In this document: positions 7,451 through 17,398 of the stretch, in pieces
Layout: each line of letters opens with the position of its first letter
Numbering within the stretch: the stretch's first letter is position 1
Origin: Kribbella jiaozuonensis
Lineage (GTDB): Bacteria > Actinomycetota > Actinomycetes > Propionibacteriales > Kribbellaceae
DNA: 64,000 nucleotides
Direction of reading: 5' to 3'
NCBI RefSeq assembly: GCF_005233875.1
Contig: NZ_SZPZ01000004.1
Span: 806,001 to 870,000 of the forward strand
Notes under the pieces: generated by a model
Databases searched by the model: none
What the model was told of the DNA's origin: nothing
Seen by the model: only the letters and a program-made list of their open reading frames with translations
Program-made: the position numbers and the translations under genes

Positions 7451-10400
7451 TTAGCCGAGCCGTGCCTTCAGGTCCTGACCGACCGCGGTCAGCAGGGTTC
7501 TGGCGGGCACGTCCCGGACCGTCCGGGCCTGGGCCAGGTACAGGTTGAGCGCCACCGCGGCGACCACCGACTGGTTGCGCTTGACGGCACGCTCGGCCAG
7601 GCCGAGCTGGATCTTCATCACCGTGGCGGTTGCCAACGGCACCTTTCCGGCGACCCGGTAGCGGTCGACCAGCTTGACCGCTTCGGGGTACGACGCGACG
7701 ACGGTGAACGGGACGTTCTTCACCGAGGTGTTCCCGGCCTTGTCGGTTGCCGTCGCCGTCAGCGTGTGTGCGCCGAGCCCCAGCACCACGCCGTCGAGAC
7801 TGCCCGTGGTCGCCTTACCGTCCAAGGTCATCAGCACAGACCCTGGTCCGGAGAGCGCGTCCGCGGCGGTCGCCGTCACCGACGCGGTCGACGCGACGCC
7901 CAGCACCGCAGGTAAGCCGGCGACTGTTGCTGTCGGCGGCGTCTGGTCGAGCTTCACCGTTACCGTCGCCGGCTCCGACACGTTTCCGGCCGTGTCACTG
8001 GCGCGGACCGACAACGTGTGGGTGCCGTCGGCCGACAAGGTGATCGGCGCTGTGTACTCGGACCAGTTGCCGTCGCCAACCTTCTGCTCCAGATACACCT
8101 GACCAGCTTGATCATCCGTCCCCATGGCAGTCGCCGTCACAGGACTTGTCCACCACCCTGCTTGTCCCGACGGAGTGGATGGGTTGAGCGACAGGTTGAC
8201 GGTCGGCGCCGTCGTGTCGGTGACTCGCTTGAAGTACTCGAACTTCGCCGTCTTCGAAGCCGCCTGGTCGACACCGAAAGCGTAGATGCCGAACTTCGCA
8301 TTGGCGAGTGCCGTGTTGGTGACAGGTGGCAGCGCCGTCCAGGTTGTGCCGTCCGAGCTGTAGGAGCCGGTGTAGGTCGAGCCGGTCTTGGACAGCCGGA
8401 GGTACCAAACACCCTGAGACGGGCTCGGGGCGTTGGGCTGCGGAGACTGGACCACATCGGCCACTTCGCTGCGGAGTTCGATGCCGCGAGCAACGGTCGA
8501 ACCCGCCGGGTTGGTGGTGAGGTAGTCGAGTTTCACGTAGTTCGCATCGTCGGCGTAGACCATCAGACCCGCCTGCTGGAAGGCCTCGTCGAACGTCGAG
8601 GCGTCCACCTTGGTCTCGATCGTCCAGTCGCCGTCGGGCGCCGGCTGGAGCATGAGGTTGCGCGGGTTCGTCGCCGTACCGCCGTAGATGTCTCCCTTGC
8701 TGGTCTCGATCTCCAGCCCGCCACCAGCGACTCGGTAGGCGGCCGGATCCGGGCGTACGACGTCCGTCCAGCGGCATGCGTCGAGAGCCGTCCCGGTGAA
8801 CTCGTCGTCCGGGGTCGGCTGCTCGGCGGTGTCGTCGGGCGTGATCGAGAAGTAGTCGAACGACGCCGCGATCGGCAACGCCTCGGTCCGGTTGGCCAGT
8901 CCGAACAGACCGATCCGCGGGTTGGTGGTCCCGGCGAGCTGCTTCGTCTCCGGCATCTCGGTGAAGGTCGCGCCGTCCGCGCTGTACGCCGCCTTCAGGT
9001 TCGCGCCGTCCGACGTGAACCGCGCCCAGACCGTATCCGGATAGTCGGCGCCGAGGTTGGCCGTGTTCGACGCGGCCACCTCGTTCGGTACGCCGTTCTC
9101 CTCGCGGATGAACTGGAAGATCCGGTCGGCGGCCGACGGCGCGCCGGTGGATCGTCCCTGGATCACCATCTTGGCGTAGTTGTCGTCGTCGCCGTACACG
9201 ATCAATCCGGCCTGCTGGTACGCCAGCCGGGCCGGCAGGGTCACCTTCGTGGTCGCCGACCAGGCACCTGCGGGGAGCGGTTGCAGGACGAGGTTCGGAG
9301 TACCGGTGTTGCCGGTGCCGTAGATATCCGTTGCCGTCAACGGGATCGACAACGCGCCGTTCCCGACCGACAGCTCTTGGTTGCCGCGGACAACTGACGA
9401 CCAGCGGGCCGTGTCGAGTGCCGTGCCGTCGAAGCCGTCGGAGCGGCCGGTCAGGCAGGTCGGGGCCGATGGCGAGTCGACTGTTATGTCGACCTTTGCG
9501 GTGCCAACGGCTCCGCGCGAATCCGTGACCGTCGCCGTCACCGTGTGCTTGCCCGGGACCGTGAACGTGTGGGACGCAGTCGCGCCGGTGGCCGTGCCCC
9601 CGTCGCCGAAGCTCCACGCGTACGTGAGCGGGAGATCGCCCTCGGGATCCGTCGCAGCAGCTGTGAAGTCGACTGCCAAAGGCGCCTTGCCCTGGGTCGC
9701 CGATGCCGTCACCGTCACTGCCGGGCGCTGGTTCTCCGTCACGCCCTTGCCGATGAACTTGACCCAGTTGACGTTCAGCTGGCCGGTCGTCTTCACGAAG
9801 TACAGCGGCCCACTGTCCAGCGACGCACCGCTGACGTCACCGGTGAAGTCGCCGTACGTCTGCCATCCGCCGGTCGGCGACACCTGGATGGTGGCAACGA
9901 CCGGACCGTCCGTCGGCGACCCCTGTCGGACCTGAACCGTCGCACCCGCGTCGGGTGAGGCAGCACGCAGCTGGAGCTGGTTGATGTTGGTCAGGTTGGT
10001 CGGCTTCCAGCCCCACCAGTCACCGTCCTCGATGAACCCGATGTTCTTGCCACCGCCCGCGGTGTCACCGGTGTCCTCGACCTGTACGCCGGGCGCCGAG
10101 CCAGGCCCACCGGTCTCGTTGAAGAACTCCGCCTCGCGGGTCTTCGGCTGCAGCTGGACCACCTTCTGGCTGGTGATCTTGCCCGTCCCCGGCGCGCCCT
10201 TGTCCGTGTAGGTCACGGTGACGATGCCGAAGATGTTCGCGCCGACATGGCCCTGGTCGCCCGGCAACGGGAACTCGCCCTCGCAGCCGTGGTACTGCTC
10301 GTACGGATGCGCGTGCTCGTCGTGCCCGAGCGCCGGCTGGGTGATCACGTCATTGCAGTCGATCACGCCGTCCTCGGGGTCGGTGACCGTCACCTTGTAA

Positions 10401-12832
10401 TGGATCGTGTCGCCGAAGTCGAAGAACCCGCCGTCGACGGGAGCCTGCACGGTGATCGTCGGCGCGGTGTTCCCGGCCGTGATCGTCCGGTTGGAAACCG
10501 CAGTACGGCCGTCCGGATCGGTCACGGTCAACCGGGCCGTGAACACGCCCGCGGTCGCATAGGTGTACGACGGTTTGGCGTCGGTGCTGTCCGTCGTACC
10601 GTTGCCGTCGAAGTCCCACGCCAACGTGACCGGTTGCCCGTCCGGATCTCGCGAGCCGGTCGAGTCGAACGCCACTGTCAACGGCACCGGGCCGGACGTC
10701 TTGTCGGTCGTGAACTGCGCGATCGGCGCCCGATTCCCTTGCACGTAGTCGATCCGGTAAACACCGGAGTCGGCGTTGTTGCCGCCGAACCCGCTCCCCC
10801 ACTCGATCACGTACAACGCGCCGTCCGGTCCGAACTGCAGCGCGTGTGGCCGGATGAAGTTCATCTTCTGCAACATCCGTGAGACGTCGGCGATGCCGGT
10901 GCGATCGTCGTTCAGCTGCACCGAGAACAGGCGGCTGTCGTTCCAGTCCGCCCATACCGCCTTGCCGTCGAAGTACGCCGGCCACTTGCGATCCGACGGG
11001 TTCGCGGCGTCGTACTTGTAGGCGCCACTGGTCATCGGCGCGCCGCTGCCGCCGATCTCCGGTACGCCGGTCGTCGACTTGCCCTGCCACATCGTCGCCG
11101 GGATCGCGGCCGGCAGCTGCGTCAGCCCGGTGTTGTTCGGCGACTCGTTGACCGGCGCGTTGCAGTTGAACGTCGCTCCCGACGTACCAGTCGCGAAGTC
11201 GTAGTCGTTGTACGGCGTGTTCGCGCCGACGCAGTACGGCCAGCCGTAGAAGCCAGGCTGGGTGAGGATGTTCCACTCGACGCGACCGTCCGGACCACGC
11301 GTCGGCGACACCGCACCGGCGTCGGGCCCATAGTCGGCCACGAAGAGGTGATTGGTCGTCGGGTCGATCCCGATCCGGAACGGGTTGCGGAAGCCCATCG
11401 CGTAGATCTCGGGCCGTGTCTTCGCCGTACCCGGAGGGAACAGGTTCCCGGCCGGGATCGTGTACGAGCCGTCCGCTTCCGGATGGATCCGTAGGACCTT
11501 GCCGTTCAACACGTTGCTGTTGGCCGCGGACCGCTGCGAGTCCCACGCGGCCCGGCCGGCCCGCTCGTCCAGCGGCGCGTAGCCGTCGGAGTCGAACGGG
11601 TTGCTGTTGTCGCCAGTGGCAACAAACAAGTTGCCGTTGCCATCGAACTCCAGCGCGCCACCCGCGTGGCAACACTGGTCGCGCTGAGTGTCGACCCGGA
11701 GTACCTGCTGCTCGCTCGCGAGGTCGAGGGTGTCACCAGTCACCTTGAACCGCGAGACCCGGTCGAACGGCTCAGCGCTCACCGGCGAGTAGTAGAGGTA
11801 CAGGAATCCGTTCTGGGCGAAGGCAGGATCCAGAGCGATGCCGAGAAGCCCGAACTCCTGGCCTGTATAGACATCCAGCGTCCCAGCGGTAACCACCGAA
11901 CCGTCGGTCTTGATGATCTTTACCGCGCCGTTCCGGTCGATGTAGAACACCCGGCCGTCCTCGGCGATGGACAACTCCATCGGGTTCGAGGTGTCGTCGT
12001 CCAGCGTGACCTTCTCGTAGCTGTCGCTCAGCGACGCACCGCAGTCCGCCGGCTCGACACCTGCCGCGGTCTTGATACCGCCGAGCAGTTGCTTGCGGAA
12101 CGTCGGGTCGGCGTACGACTCGATCGTGTGGCCCATGCCCGTGTACCAGGCACGGCCGCCGTCGTAGTCCTGGCACCAGGTGATCGGGTGCTCGGGTCCC
12201 ATGTTGCCGCCCGTGTACGACGACTCGTCGAGCGAGGCGAGCACGTGGACCGTGCCGCGGGGATTGGTCCGGTAGTTGTACCACTCGTCGGTGCGCTGCC
12301 ACAGCGTCGGCGCATCGGCGGTGGACGGATGGGCGTGATCCTCTACCTTCACCGTCGCGGTCGGCGTGCCGGCGGGGTGGCTGTCGAAGTAGCTGCCGAC
12401 GAGCTGGCCGTACCAGGGCCAGTCGTACTCAGTGTCGGACGCGGCGTGGATACCGGCGTACCCGCCACCGCCGCGGATGTACCGCTCGAAGGCGGCCTGC
12501 TGGTCCGCGTTCAGGACGTCGCCGGTCGTGGACAGCCAGATGACGACCTCGTACTTCGCCAACTCGGTGTCGTTGAACATCGACGCGTCCTCCGTCGCGG
12601 TGACGGTGAAGCCGTTCTCGGTGGCCAGGTCCTTGATCGCCTGGATCCCGGCCGGGATCGAGTCGTGCCGGAACCCTGCGGTCTTGCTGAAGATCAGGGC
12701 GTTGAACGTCTCGTCACCGTGCCCGGGATGGGCCCGGGCGGGCAGTGTCATTCCTAGGGGCGACAACAAAGCCGCGATCAGGGCGAGCACGAGAAGGCAC
12801 ACCAACGTGCCAGGTCTGCGTAGCTGGATCAT
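7451..12832 (-). CDS. Giant secreted ThuA / sugar dehydrogenase-like multidomain protein
   Basis: A 1793-residue secreted protein. Order: signal peptide (to ~35, ending ARAHPGHG); ThuA-like glutamine amidotransferase fold (~25-250, with IFSKTAGFRHDSI and GYAGIHAASD); six-bladed soluble glucose/sorbosone dehydrogenase-like propeller (~270-730, with GLLGIALDP and GFRNPFRIGIDP); PKD domain (~745-830); carbohydrate-binding CBM6-like module (~925-1050, GFIEDGDWWGW); second PKD (~1060-1145); two related DUF1349/LamG-like modules (~1155-1530, each opening FxGTALD); Ig-like repeats (~1540-1705); and a helical C-terminus like FIMAH domains. The ATG at 12832 has GAGGAG six bases upstream. Propeller and ThuA fused to binding modules suggest extracellular oxidation of a bound polysaccharide or oligosaccharide. 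A TTA leucine codon sits at 7913-7915, rare in such genomes. Confidence 0.9.
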   Translation of the reverse strand: MIQLRRPGTLVCLLVLALIAALLSPLGMTLPARAHPGHGDETFNALIFSKTAGFRHDSIPAGIQAIKDLATENGFTVTATEDASMFNDTELAKYEVVIWLSTTGDVLNADQQAAFERYIRGGGGYAGIHAASDTEYDWPWYGQLVGSYFDSHPAGTPTATVKVEDHAHPSTADAPTLWQRTDEWYNYRTNPRGTVHVLASLDESSYTGGNMGPEHPITWCQDYDGGRAWYTGMGHTIESYADPTFRKQLLGGIKTAAGVEPADCGASLSDSYEKVTLDDDTSNPMELSIAEDGRVFYIDRNGAVKIIKTDGSVVTAGTLDVYTGQEFGLLGIALDPAFAQNGFLYLYYSPVSAEPFDRVSRFKVTGDTLDLASEQQVLRVDTQRDQCCHAGGALEFDGNGNLFVATGDNSNPFDSDGYAPLDERAGRAAWDSQRSAANSNVLNGKVLRIHPEADGSYTIPAGNLFPPGTAKTRPEIYAMGFRNPFRIGIDPTTNHLFVADYGPDAGAVSPTRGPDGRVEWNILTQPGFYGWPYCVGANTPYNDYDFATGTSGATFNCNAPVNESPNNTGLTQLPAAIPATMWQGKSTTGVPEIGGSGAPMTSGAYKYDAANPSDRKWPAYFDGKAVWADWNDSRLFSVQLNDDRTGIADVSRMLQKMNFIRPHALQFGPDGALYVIEWGSGFGGNNADSGVYRIDYVQGNRAPIAQFTTDKTSGPVPLTVAFDSTGSRDPDGQPVTLAWDFDGNGTTDSTDAKPSYTYATAGVFTARLTVTDPDGRTAVSNRTITAGNTAPTITVQAPVDGGFFDFGDTIHYKVTVTDPEDGVIDCNDVITQPALGHDEHAHPYEQYHGCEGEFPLPGDQGHVGANIFGIVTVTYTDKGAPGTGKITSQKVVQLQPKTREAEFFNETGGPGSAPGVQVEDTGDTAGGGKNIGFIEDGDWWGWKPTNLTNINQLQLRAASPDAGATVQVRQGSPTDGPVVATIQVSPTGGWQTYGDFTGDVSGASLDSGPLYFVKTTGQLNVNWVKFIGKGVTENQRPAVTVTASATQGKAPLAVDFTAAATDPEGDLPLTYAWSFGDGGTATGATASHTFTVPGKHTVTATVTDSRGAVGTAKVDITVDSPSAPTCLTGRSDGFDGTALDTARWSSVVRGNQELSVGNGALSIPLTATDIYGTGNTGTPNLVLQPLPAGAWSATTKVTLPARLAYQQAGLIVYGDDDNYAKMVIQGRSTGAPSAADRIFQFIREENGVPNEVAASNTANLGADYPDTVWARFTSDGANLKAAYSADGATFTEMPETKQLAGTTNPRIGLFGLANRTEALPIAASFDYFSITPDDTAEQPTPDDEFTGTALDACRWTDVVRPDPAAYRVAGGGLEIETSKGDIYGGTATNPRNLMLQPAPDGDWTIETKVDASTFDEAFQQAGLMVYADDANYVKLDYLTTNPAGSTVARGIELRSEVADVVQSPQPNAPSPSQGVWYLRLSKTGSTYTGSYSSDGTTWTALPPVTNTALANAKFGIYAFGVDQAASKTAKFEYFKRVTDTTAPTVNLSLNPSTPSGQAGWWTSPVTATAMGTDDQAGQVYLEQKVGDGNWSEYTAPITLSADGTHTLSVRASDTAGNVSEPATVTVKLDQTPPTATVAGLPAVLGVASTASVTATAADALSGPGSVLMTLDGKATTGSLDGVVLGLGAHTLTATATDKAGNTSVKNVPFTVVASYPEAVKLVDRYRVAGKVPLATATVMKIQLGLAERAVKRNQSVVAAVALNLYLAQARTVRDVPARTLLTAVGQDLKARLG

Positions 12833-12923
12833 GCGGAGCTCCTCATGGGGACGGACAAGGGGTGCGCGCTCCATCACTACGAATCCCGTGCTCTGCCCTG
12901 CGCGGGACTACTTACCGGCTAGC

Positions 12924-14084
12924 TCAACGGACGCCGAGCAGGTGCTCCATCGCCAGCTGGTCCAGCCGTTCGAACCCGAGACCGCGCTCGGCCAGCGCGT
13001 CCGGGTCGTACTTCGCGGCGCGGAGATCGGCCAGCGACTCACCCTCGGCCAGGGTGGGCTCTGACAACTCCGCGACCCGTGCGGCGGCGAGTGCCTCCGC
13101 AACCTCGGGGTCGGCACGGAACGCCTGGACCTTCTCGCGAAGGATCAGATAGTTCCGCATACAGCCCCGCGCGGTCTCCCAGACGCCTTCCTCGTCCTCG
13201 GTCCGCGGCGGCTTGTAGTCGAAGTGGATGTGGCCCTCGTACGCCGGGTAGCTGCCGGAACCCTGCAGGACGTCGACCGTCCAGAAGGCCTCCCGCAGGT
13301 TGCCGGCACCGAACCGCAGGTCCTGGTCGAACCGCGGACCGTGCTGCCCGTTGAGGTCGATGTGGTACAGCTTCCCGTGCCACAACGCCTGCGCGATCCC
13401 GTGCGCGTAGTTCAGGCTGGCCATCTGCTCGTGGCCGACCTCGGGGTTGATGCCGACCAGCTCGGGATCGGCCAGGTCGTTGATGAAGGCGATCGCGTGG
13501 CCGATCGACGGCAGCAGGATGTCACCGCGCGGCTCGTTCGGCTTCGGCTCGATCGCGAACCGGATGTTGTAGCCCTGCTCCCGGACGTACGCGCAGAGCA
13601 GGTCCATCGACTCCTTGTACCGGTCGAGCGCGGCCCGGACGTCCTTCGAGCCGCCCGACTCAGCGCCTTCACGACCGCCCCAGAGCACGTACGTCGTCGC
13701 GCCCAGCTCGGCGGCGAGGTCGACGTTACGAAGCACCTTGGCCAGCGCGTACCGCCGTACCTGCCGGTCGTTGGCGGTCAGGCCGCCGTCCTTGAAGACC
13801 GGGTGGGCGAACAGGTTGGTGGTCATCATCTCGACGGCCATGCCGGTGTCGGCCAGCGCCTTCTGGAACCGGTCCAGCGTCTGCTTGCGGGTGGCGTCGT
13901 CGGGGACGACGTCGTCGTCGTGGAACGTGACCGCCGCGGCGCCCAGTTCGGCGAGCTTCTCGACCGCGTGGACCGGGTCCATCGCGGGGCGGACCGCCGT
14001 ACCGAACACGTCGACGCCCTGCCAGCCGACGGTCCACAGACCGAAGGAGAACTTGTCGTCCTTGGTCGGGGTGTAGCTATTCAT
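12924..14084 (-). CDS. xylA: Xylose isomerase
   Basis: A 386-residue enzyme that reads almost like the Streptomyces xylose isomerases. FGLWTVGWQG is near the start, the catalytic His55 is in TFHDDD, and WGGREGAESGG follows. Metal-binding Glu179 and Lys181 are in EPKPNEPRGD, with GVNPEVGHEQMA-like and HIDLNGQ segments after them. It converts D-xylose to D-xylulose, and glucose to fructose, with two divalent metals. The ATG at 14084 overlaps the stop of the oxidoreductase gene (ATGA) and has AGGAG eight bases upstream, so I rejected the in-frame extension to 14270. No xylulokinase gene is in the window, so the kinase must lie elsewhere. Confidence 0.96.
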   Translation of the reverse strand: MNSYTPTKDDKFSFGLWTVGWQGVDVFGTAVRPAMDPVHAVEKLAELGAAAVTFHDDDVVPDDATRKQTLDRFQKALADTGMAVEMMTTNLFAHPVFKDGGLTANDRQVRRYALAKVLRNVDLAAELGATTYVLWGGREGAESGGSKDVRAALDRYKESMDLLCAYVREQGYNIRFAIEPKPNEPRGDILLPSIGHAIAFINDLADPELVGINPEVGHEQMASLNYAHGIAQALWHGKLYHIDLNGQHGPRFDQDLRFGAGNLREAFWTVDVLQGSGSYPAYEGHIHFDYKPPRTEDEEGVWETARGCMRNYLILREKVQAFRADPEVAEALAAARVAELSEPTLAEGESLADLRAAKYDPDALAERGLGFERLDQLAMEHLLGVR

Positions 14085-15244
14085 TGCGGAATCTCCTGCC
14101 ATTGTCGTGACGTCGAGCTGGTCTCGACCGCGGCCAGCACTCGCTGGACCTGCAGCCCGTCGGCGAACGACGGGGCCGGATCGACTCCTTCGGCGATCGC
14201 GGTGACCAGGTCGACGACCTGATGGGTGAACCCGTGCTCGTAGCCGAGCAGGTGGCCCGGCGGCCACCACGCGGCGACGTACGGGTGGGCGGGTTCGGTC
14301 GCGAGGATGCGGCGGAAACCGGCCGTCCTCGAGTCTTCGGTGGCGTCGTAGTAGTGCAGGAGATTCATGTCCTCGAAGTCGAACGCCAGACTGCCGAGGC
14401 TTCCGTTGATCTCGATCCGGATCGCGTTCTTGCGACCGGTGGCGAACCGCGTCGCCTCGAACACGCCCAGCGCGCCGGACCGGAACGTGGCCAGGAACAC
14501 GGCCGCGTCGTCGACCGTGACCGGTCCGCGCTCGGTCCCCGCCGTACCGGCCAGACCGGAGTGCTCGGCCGCGACCGGGCGCTCCTTGACGAACGTCTCC
14601 AGCCGCGCGCTGACCTCGCCGATCGTGTCACCGGTGATGTACTGCGTCATGTCGATGATGTGAGCGCCGATGTCGCCGAGTGCGCCGGAGCCGGCCTTGG
14701 ACTTGTCCAGCCGCCAGGACAGCGGCGCCTCCGGGTCGGCGATCCAGTCCTGCAGGTACTGCGCGCGGACGTGCCGGATCGTCCCGAGCTTGCCCTCGGC
14801 AACGAGCTGGCGGGCCAGCGCGATCGCCGGCACCCGGCGGTAGGTGAACCCGACCATCGACCTGATCCCCTTGGCCCTGGCCGCCTCCGCCGCGGCGGTC
14901 ATCGCCTCGGCCTCCTCGACCGTGTTGGCCAGCGGCTTCTCGCACAGGACGTGCTTGCCGGCCTCCAGGGCTGCGATCGCGATCTCGGCGTGGCTGTCGC
15001 CCGGCGTACACACGTCGACCAGCTGGACGTCGTCGCGGCCGAGCAGCTTGCGCCAGTCGGTCTCGGTGTCCTTCCAGCCGAGTTTCGTCGCGGCCGCCTG
15101 CACAGCCTCGGCGTTGCGGCCGCAGAGCACGTTCATGGCGGGGTCCAGCGGCAGGTCGAAGAAGCGCGGCGCGCTCCGCCAGGCCTGCGAATGGGCCGCA
15201 CCCATGAACGCGTAGCCGATCAGGCCGATGCCCAGGTTCGTCAT
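14081..15244 (-). CDS. Gfo/Idh/MocA family NAD(P)-dependent sugar oxidoreductase
   Basis: A 387-residue two-domain oxidoreductase. The Rossmann nucleotide site starts at GLIGYAFMGAAHSQAW. CEKPLANT (~97-104) is the family's EKP motif with the catalytic lysine. GDIGAHIIDMTQY carries the substrate-side histidine. Relatives oxidise inositol, glucose, xylose or their derivatives. The gene lies between the binding-protein gene and xylA in one operon and is coupled to xylA by a 4-nt overlap, so its substrate is likely a sugar imported by the adjacent transporter. The true sugar cannot be read from sequence. Confidence 0.9.
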   Translation of the reverse strand: MTNLGIGLIGYAFMGAAHSQAWRSAPRFFDLPLDPAMNVLCGRNAEAVQAAATKLGWKDTETDWRKLLGRDDVQLVDVCTPGDSHAEIAIAALEAGKHVLCEKPLANTVEEAEAMTAAAEAARAKGIRSMVGFTYRRVPAIALARQLVAEGKLGTIRHVRAQYLQDWIADPEAPLSWRLDKSKAGSGALGDIGAHIIDMTQYITGDTIGEVSARLETFVKERPVAAEHSGLAGTAGTERGPVTVDDAAVFLATFRSGALGVFEATRFATGRKNAIRIEINGSLGSLAFDFEDMNLLHYYDATEDSRTAGFRRILATEPAHPYVAAWWPPGHLLGYEHGFTHQVVDLVTAIAEGVDPAPSFADGLQVQRVLAAVETSSTSRQWQEIPQ

Positions 15245-15273
15245 AGCTCTCCTCTTAGCTCTCGCGGTGTTGA

Positions 15274-16314
15274 TTAGCTTTCGAAGGCAGTAGGCATGTA
15301 CTGGTCCACGTTGTCCTTCGTGACCACCGGCGCGTACAGCTGCACCGTGCGCGGCACCTCGACCTCCACCAGGTCGCCGAGAGCCTTCTTCTGCACCAGC
15401 AGACGGGCCAGCCGGATGCCGTCGGCACCCTGCGTGGACGGATAGATGACGGTAGCCTTGAGCAACGAGTTGCCGGACTTGATGTCCCGCATCACGTTCG
15501 CCGAGCCGGCCCCGCCGACCACGAAGAACTCCTTGCGGCCGGAGTTCTTGATCGCGGCCATCACGCCGACACCCTGGTCGTCGTCGTGGTTCCAGATCGC
15601 GTCGATCTTCGGTGCCGCCTGCAACAGGTTGGCAGCGGCCTTCTCCCCCGACTCCACGGTGAACTCGGCGGCGACCCGGTTGCTGACCTTCAGCCCGCAG
15701 TCCGCGAGCGCTTCCTTGAAGCCCCGGCTGCGGTCCTGAGTCAACGGCAGCGAGTCGATCCCGGCGATCTCCGCGACCACCGCGTCCTTCTTGCCCTTCA
15801 GCTGGTCGCAGATGTACGTGCCGGCCGACACGCCCATCCCGTGGTTGTCACCGAGCACCGTCGTCCGGGCCGCGAACGGGCTGTCGAACTCGCGGTCGAC
15901 GTTGATCACCGTGATGCCGGCCTCCATCGCCTTCGTTGCGACCGGGGTGAGCGCGGCCCCGTCGAAAGGAAGCAGAACGATGGCGTCGACCTTCTGGTTG
16001 ATGAACGTCTCGACCTGGCTGATCTGCAGGTTGACGTCGTTCGTACCCTCGGCGACGACCAGTTCGACGTCGGAGTACTTCTTGGCCTCGGCCTGGGTCG
16101 CCTTGGTGATGGCGCCCATCCAGCCGTGGTCGGCGGCCGGCGCGGAGAAGCCGATCTTGACCTTCTTGCCGGGCTCGTCGTTCTTGACCGCGGCCTGGTT
16201 GGCCGGCGCCTTGTCGGCGTTGTCCTCGGCCTTCGGGGTGTTGCTGGTACACGCAGTCAACGCGACCGCAGCGAGACCTGCGACCACCAGACTTCGGGCG
16301 GAACGTTTGGACAT
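15274..16314 (-). CDS. Sugar ABC transporter substrate-binding lipoprotein
   Basis: A 346-residue lipoprotein with a type I periplasmic binding fold (RbsB/XylF-like). The signal peptide ends in the lipobox LTAC (Cys at ~22), followed by a charged linker and the first strand KIGFSAPAADHGWMGAI. INVDREFDSPF and WNHDDDQGVGVMAAI are typical hinge and sugar-pocket regions. It would capture a monosaccharide outside the membrane and deliver it to the permease encoded 10 nt upstream. The gene order ATPase, permease, binding protein matches carbohydrate transporters of the CUT2 class. Confidence 0.92.
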   Translation of the reverse strand: MSKRSARSLVVAGLAAVALTACTSNTPKAEDNADKAPANQAAVKNDEPGKKVKIGFSAPAADHGWMGAITKATQAEAKKYSDVELVVAEGTNDVNLQISQVETFINQKVDAIVLLPFDGAALTPVATKAMEAGITVINVDREFDSPFAARTTVLGDNHGMGVSAGTYICDQLKGKKDAVVAEIAGIDSLPLTQDRSRGFKEALADCGLKVSNRVAAEFTVESGEKAAANLLQAAPKIDAIWNHDDDQGVGVMAAIKNSGRKEFFVVGGAGSANVMRDIKSGNSLLKATVIYPSTQGADGIRLARLLVQKKALGDLVEVEVPRTVQLYAPVVTKDNVDQYMPTAFES

Positions 16315-16324
16315 CGTTGTCCTC

Positions 16325-17398
16325 CTATGAACTCGTCGTGCGGGCGGCCAGACGTTGCTGCAGCAGGACGGCGACCACGATGATCGCGCCCTTGGCCACA
16401 GACTGGGCGGAGATGCTCAGGTTGTTGAGCGTGAAGACGTTGTTCAACGTCGTGAAGATCAGTACGCCGATGACCGTGCCGACGATCGTGCCGCGGCCGC
16501 CGGACAGCAGCGTGCCGCCGATCACCACCGCCGCGATCGCGTCCAGCTCGTACAACTGACCGTGGGTGGAGCTTCCCGTTGTCGTCCGTGCCATCAGCAT
16601 CACCGCGGCGATCCCGCAGCACAGCCCGGCCAGGACGTACAGCGCCACGGTGTGACGCTGGACCTTGATACCCGCCAGGCGGGCGGCCTCGGCGTTGCCG
16701 CCGACGGCGAACGTACGACGGCCGAAGGTGGTCCGGTTCAGCACCACCCAGCCGGCCGCGGCGACCAGCAGGAAGATCCAGACCAGCACCGGTACGCCGA
16801 TCAGCGAGCCGCCGAAGAAGTCGACGAACGAGTTGACCGTGATGATCTGGGTCTTCCGGTCCGAGATGATCTCGGCCAGACCGCGCGCCGCCGCCAGCAT
16901 CGCCAGCGTCGCGATGAACGGCACGATCTTGCCGTAGGCAACCAACAGCCCGTTGACCAGACCGCACGCGGCGCCGACCACGAGCGCCGTGGTGACCATG
17001 AACAGCCAGTGGTAGTCGGCTGCCAACTGCTGGGTGGCCAATGTGGTCGCCCAGACCGAGGCCAGCGCGACCATCGCGCCGACACTCAGGTCGATCCCGC
17101 CGCCGGTGATGACGAACGTCATACCGACGCTGACGACACCGATGACGGCTGCCAGTCGCAGGATCGTCAGCACGTTGGCGCCGGTGGCGAACGTGTCGCC
17201 GGCGGTGATCACGCCGACGATGCACAGTACGACGAGCGCGATCACCAGGCCGAGGTTGCGGCCGAAGCCGGACCTCAGCAGGTTGGCCGATCGTTGCGCC
17301 GCCGGCTGGGTCACGGTCGCTTGTGTAGACGCTGTCGTTTCTGGTGCCTGTCTATCTGGTTTCTGTGTATCTGGTGTCGTGATGTCCTCACTCATCAC
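16325..17398 (-). CDS. Sugar ABC transporter permease, CUT2 class
   Basis: A 357-residue membrane protein with about ten predicted helices and the RbsC/XylH signatures: GMTFVITGGGIDLSVGAMVAL, GKIVPFIATLAMLAAARG, and the coupling segment NAEAARLAGIKV. It forms the homodimeric channel for the sugar delivered by the neighbouring lipoprotein. The first ~40 residues are polar and cytoplasmic. The GTG at 17398 overlaps the ATPase stop (GTGA); an ATG one codon later is equally possible. The gene is third in the leftward ROK-headed operon. Confidence 0.92.
   Translation of the reverse strand: MMSEDITTPDTQKPDRQAPETTASTQATVTQPAAQRSANLLRSGFGRNLGLVIALVVLCIVGVITAGDTFATGANVLTILRLAAVIGVVSVGMTFVITGGGIDLSVGAMVALASVWATTLATQQLAADYHWLFMVTTALVVGAACGLVNGLLVAYGKIVPFIATLAMLAAARGLAEIISDRKTQIITVNSFVDFFGGSLIGVPVLVWIFLLVAAAGWVVLNRTTFGRRTFAVGGNAEAARLAGIKVQRHTVALYVLAGLCCGIAAVMLMARTTTGSSTHGQLYELDAIAAVVIGGTLLSGGRGTIVGTVIGVLIFTTLNNVFTLNNLSISAQSVAKGAIIVVAVLLQQRLAARTTSS

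Noticed and set aside
5322..7454. 710-codon open frame on the plus strand across the epoxide hydrolase and the isomerase
   Set aside because: It lies out of frame over one gene and antisense to the next, both with clear motifs. High GC makes such long shadow frames common; its protein is Arg/Pro/Ala-rich without a domain.
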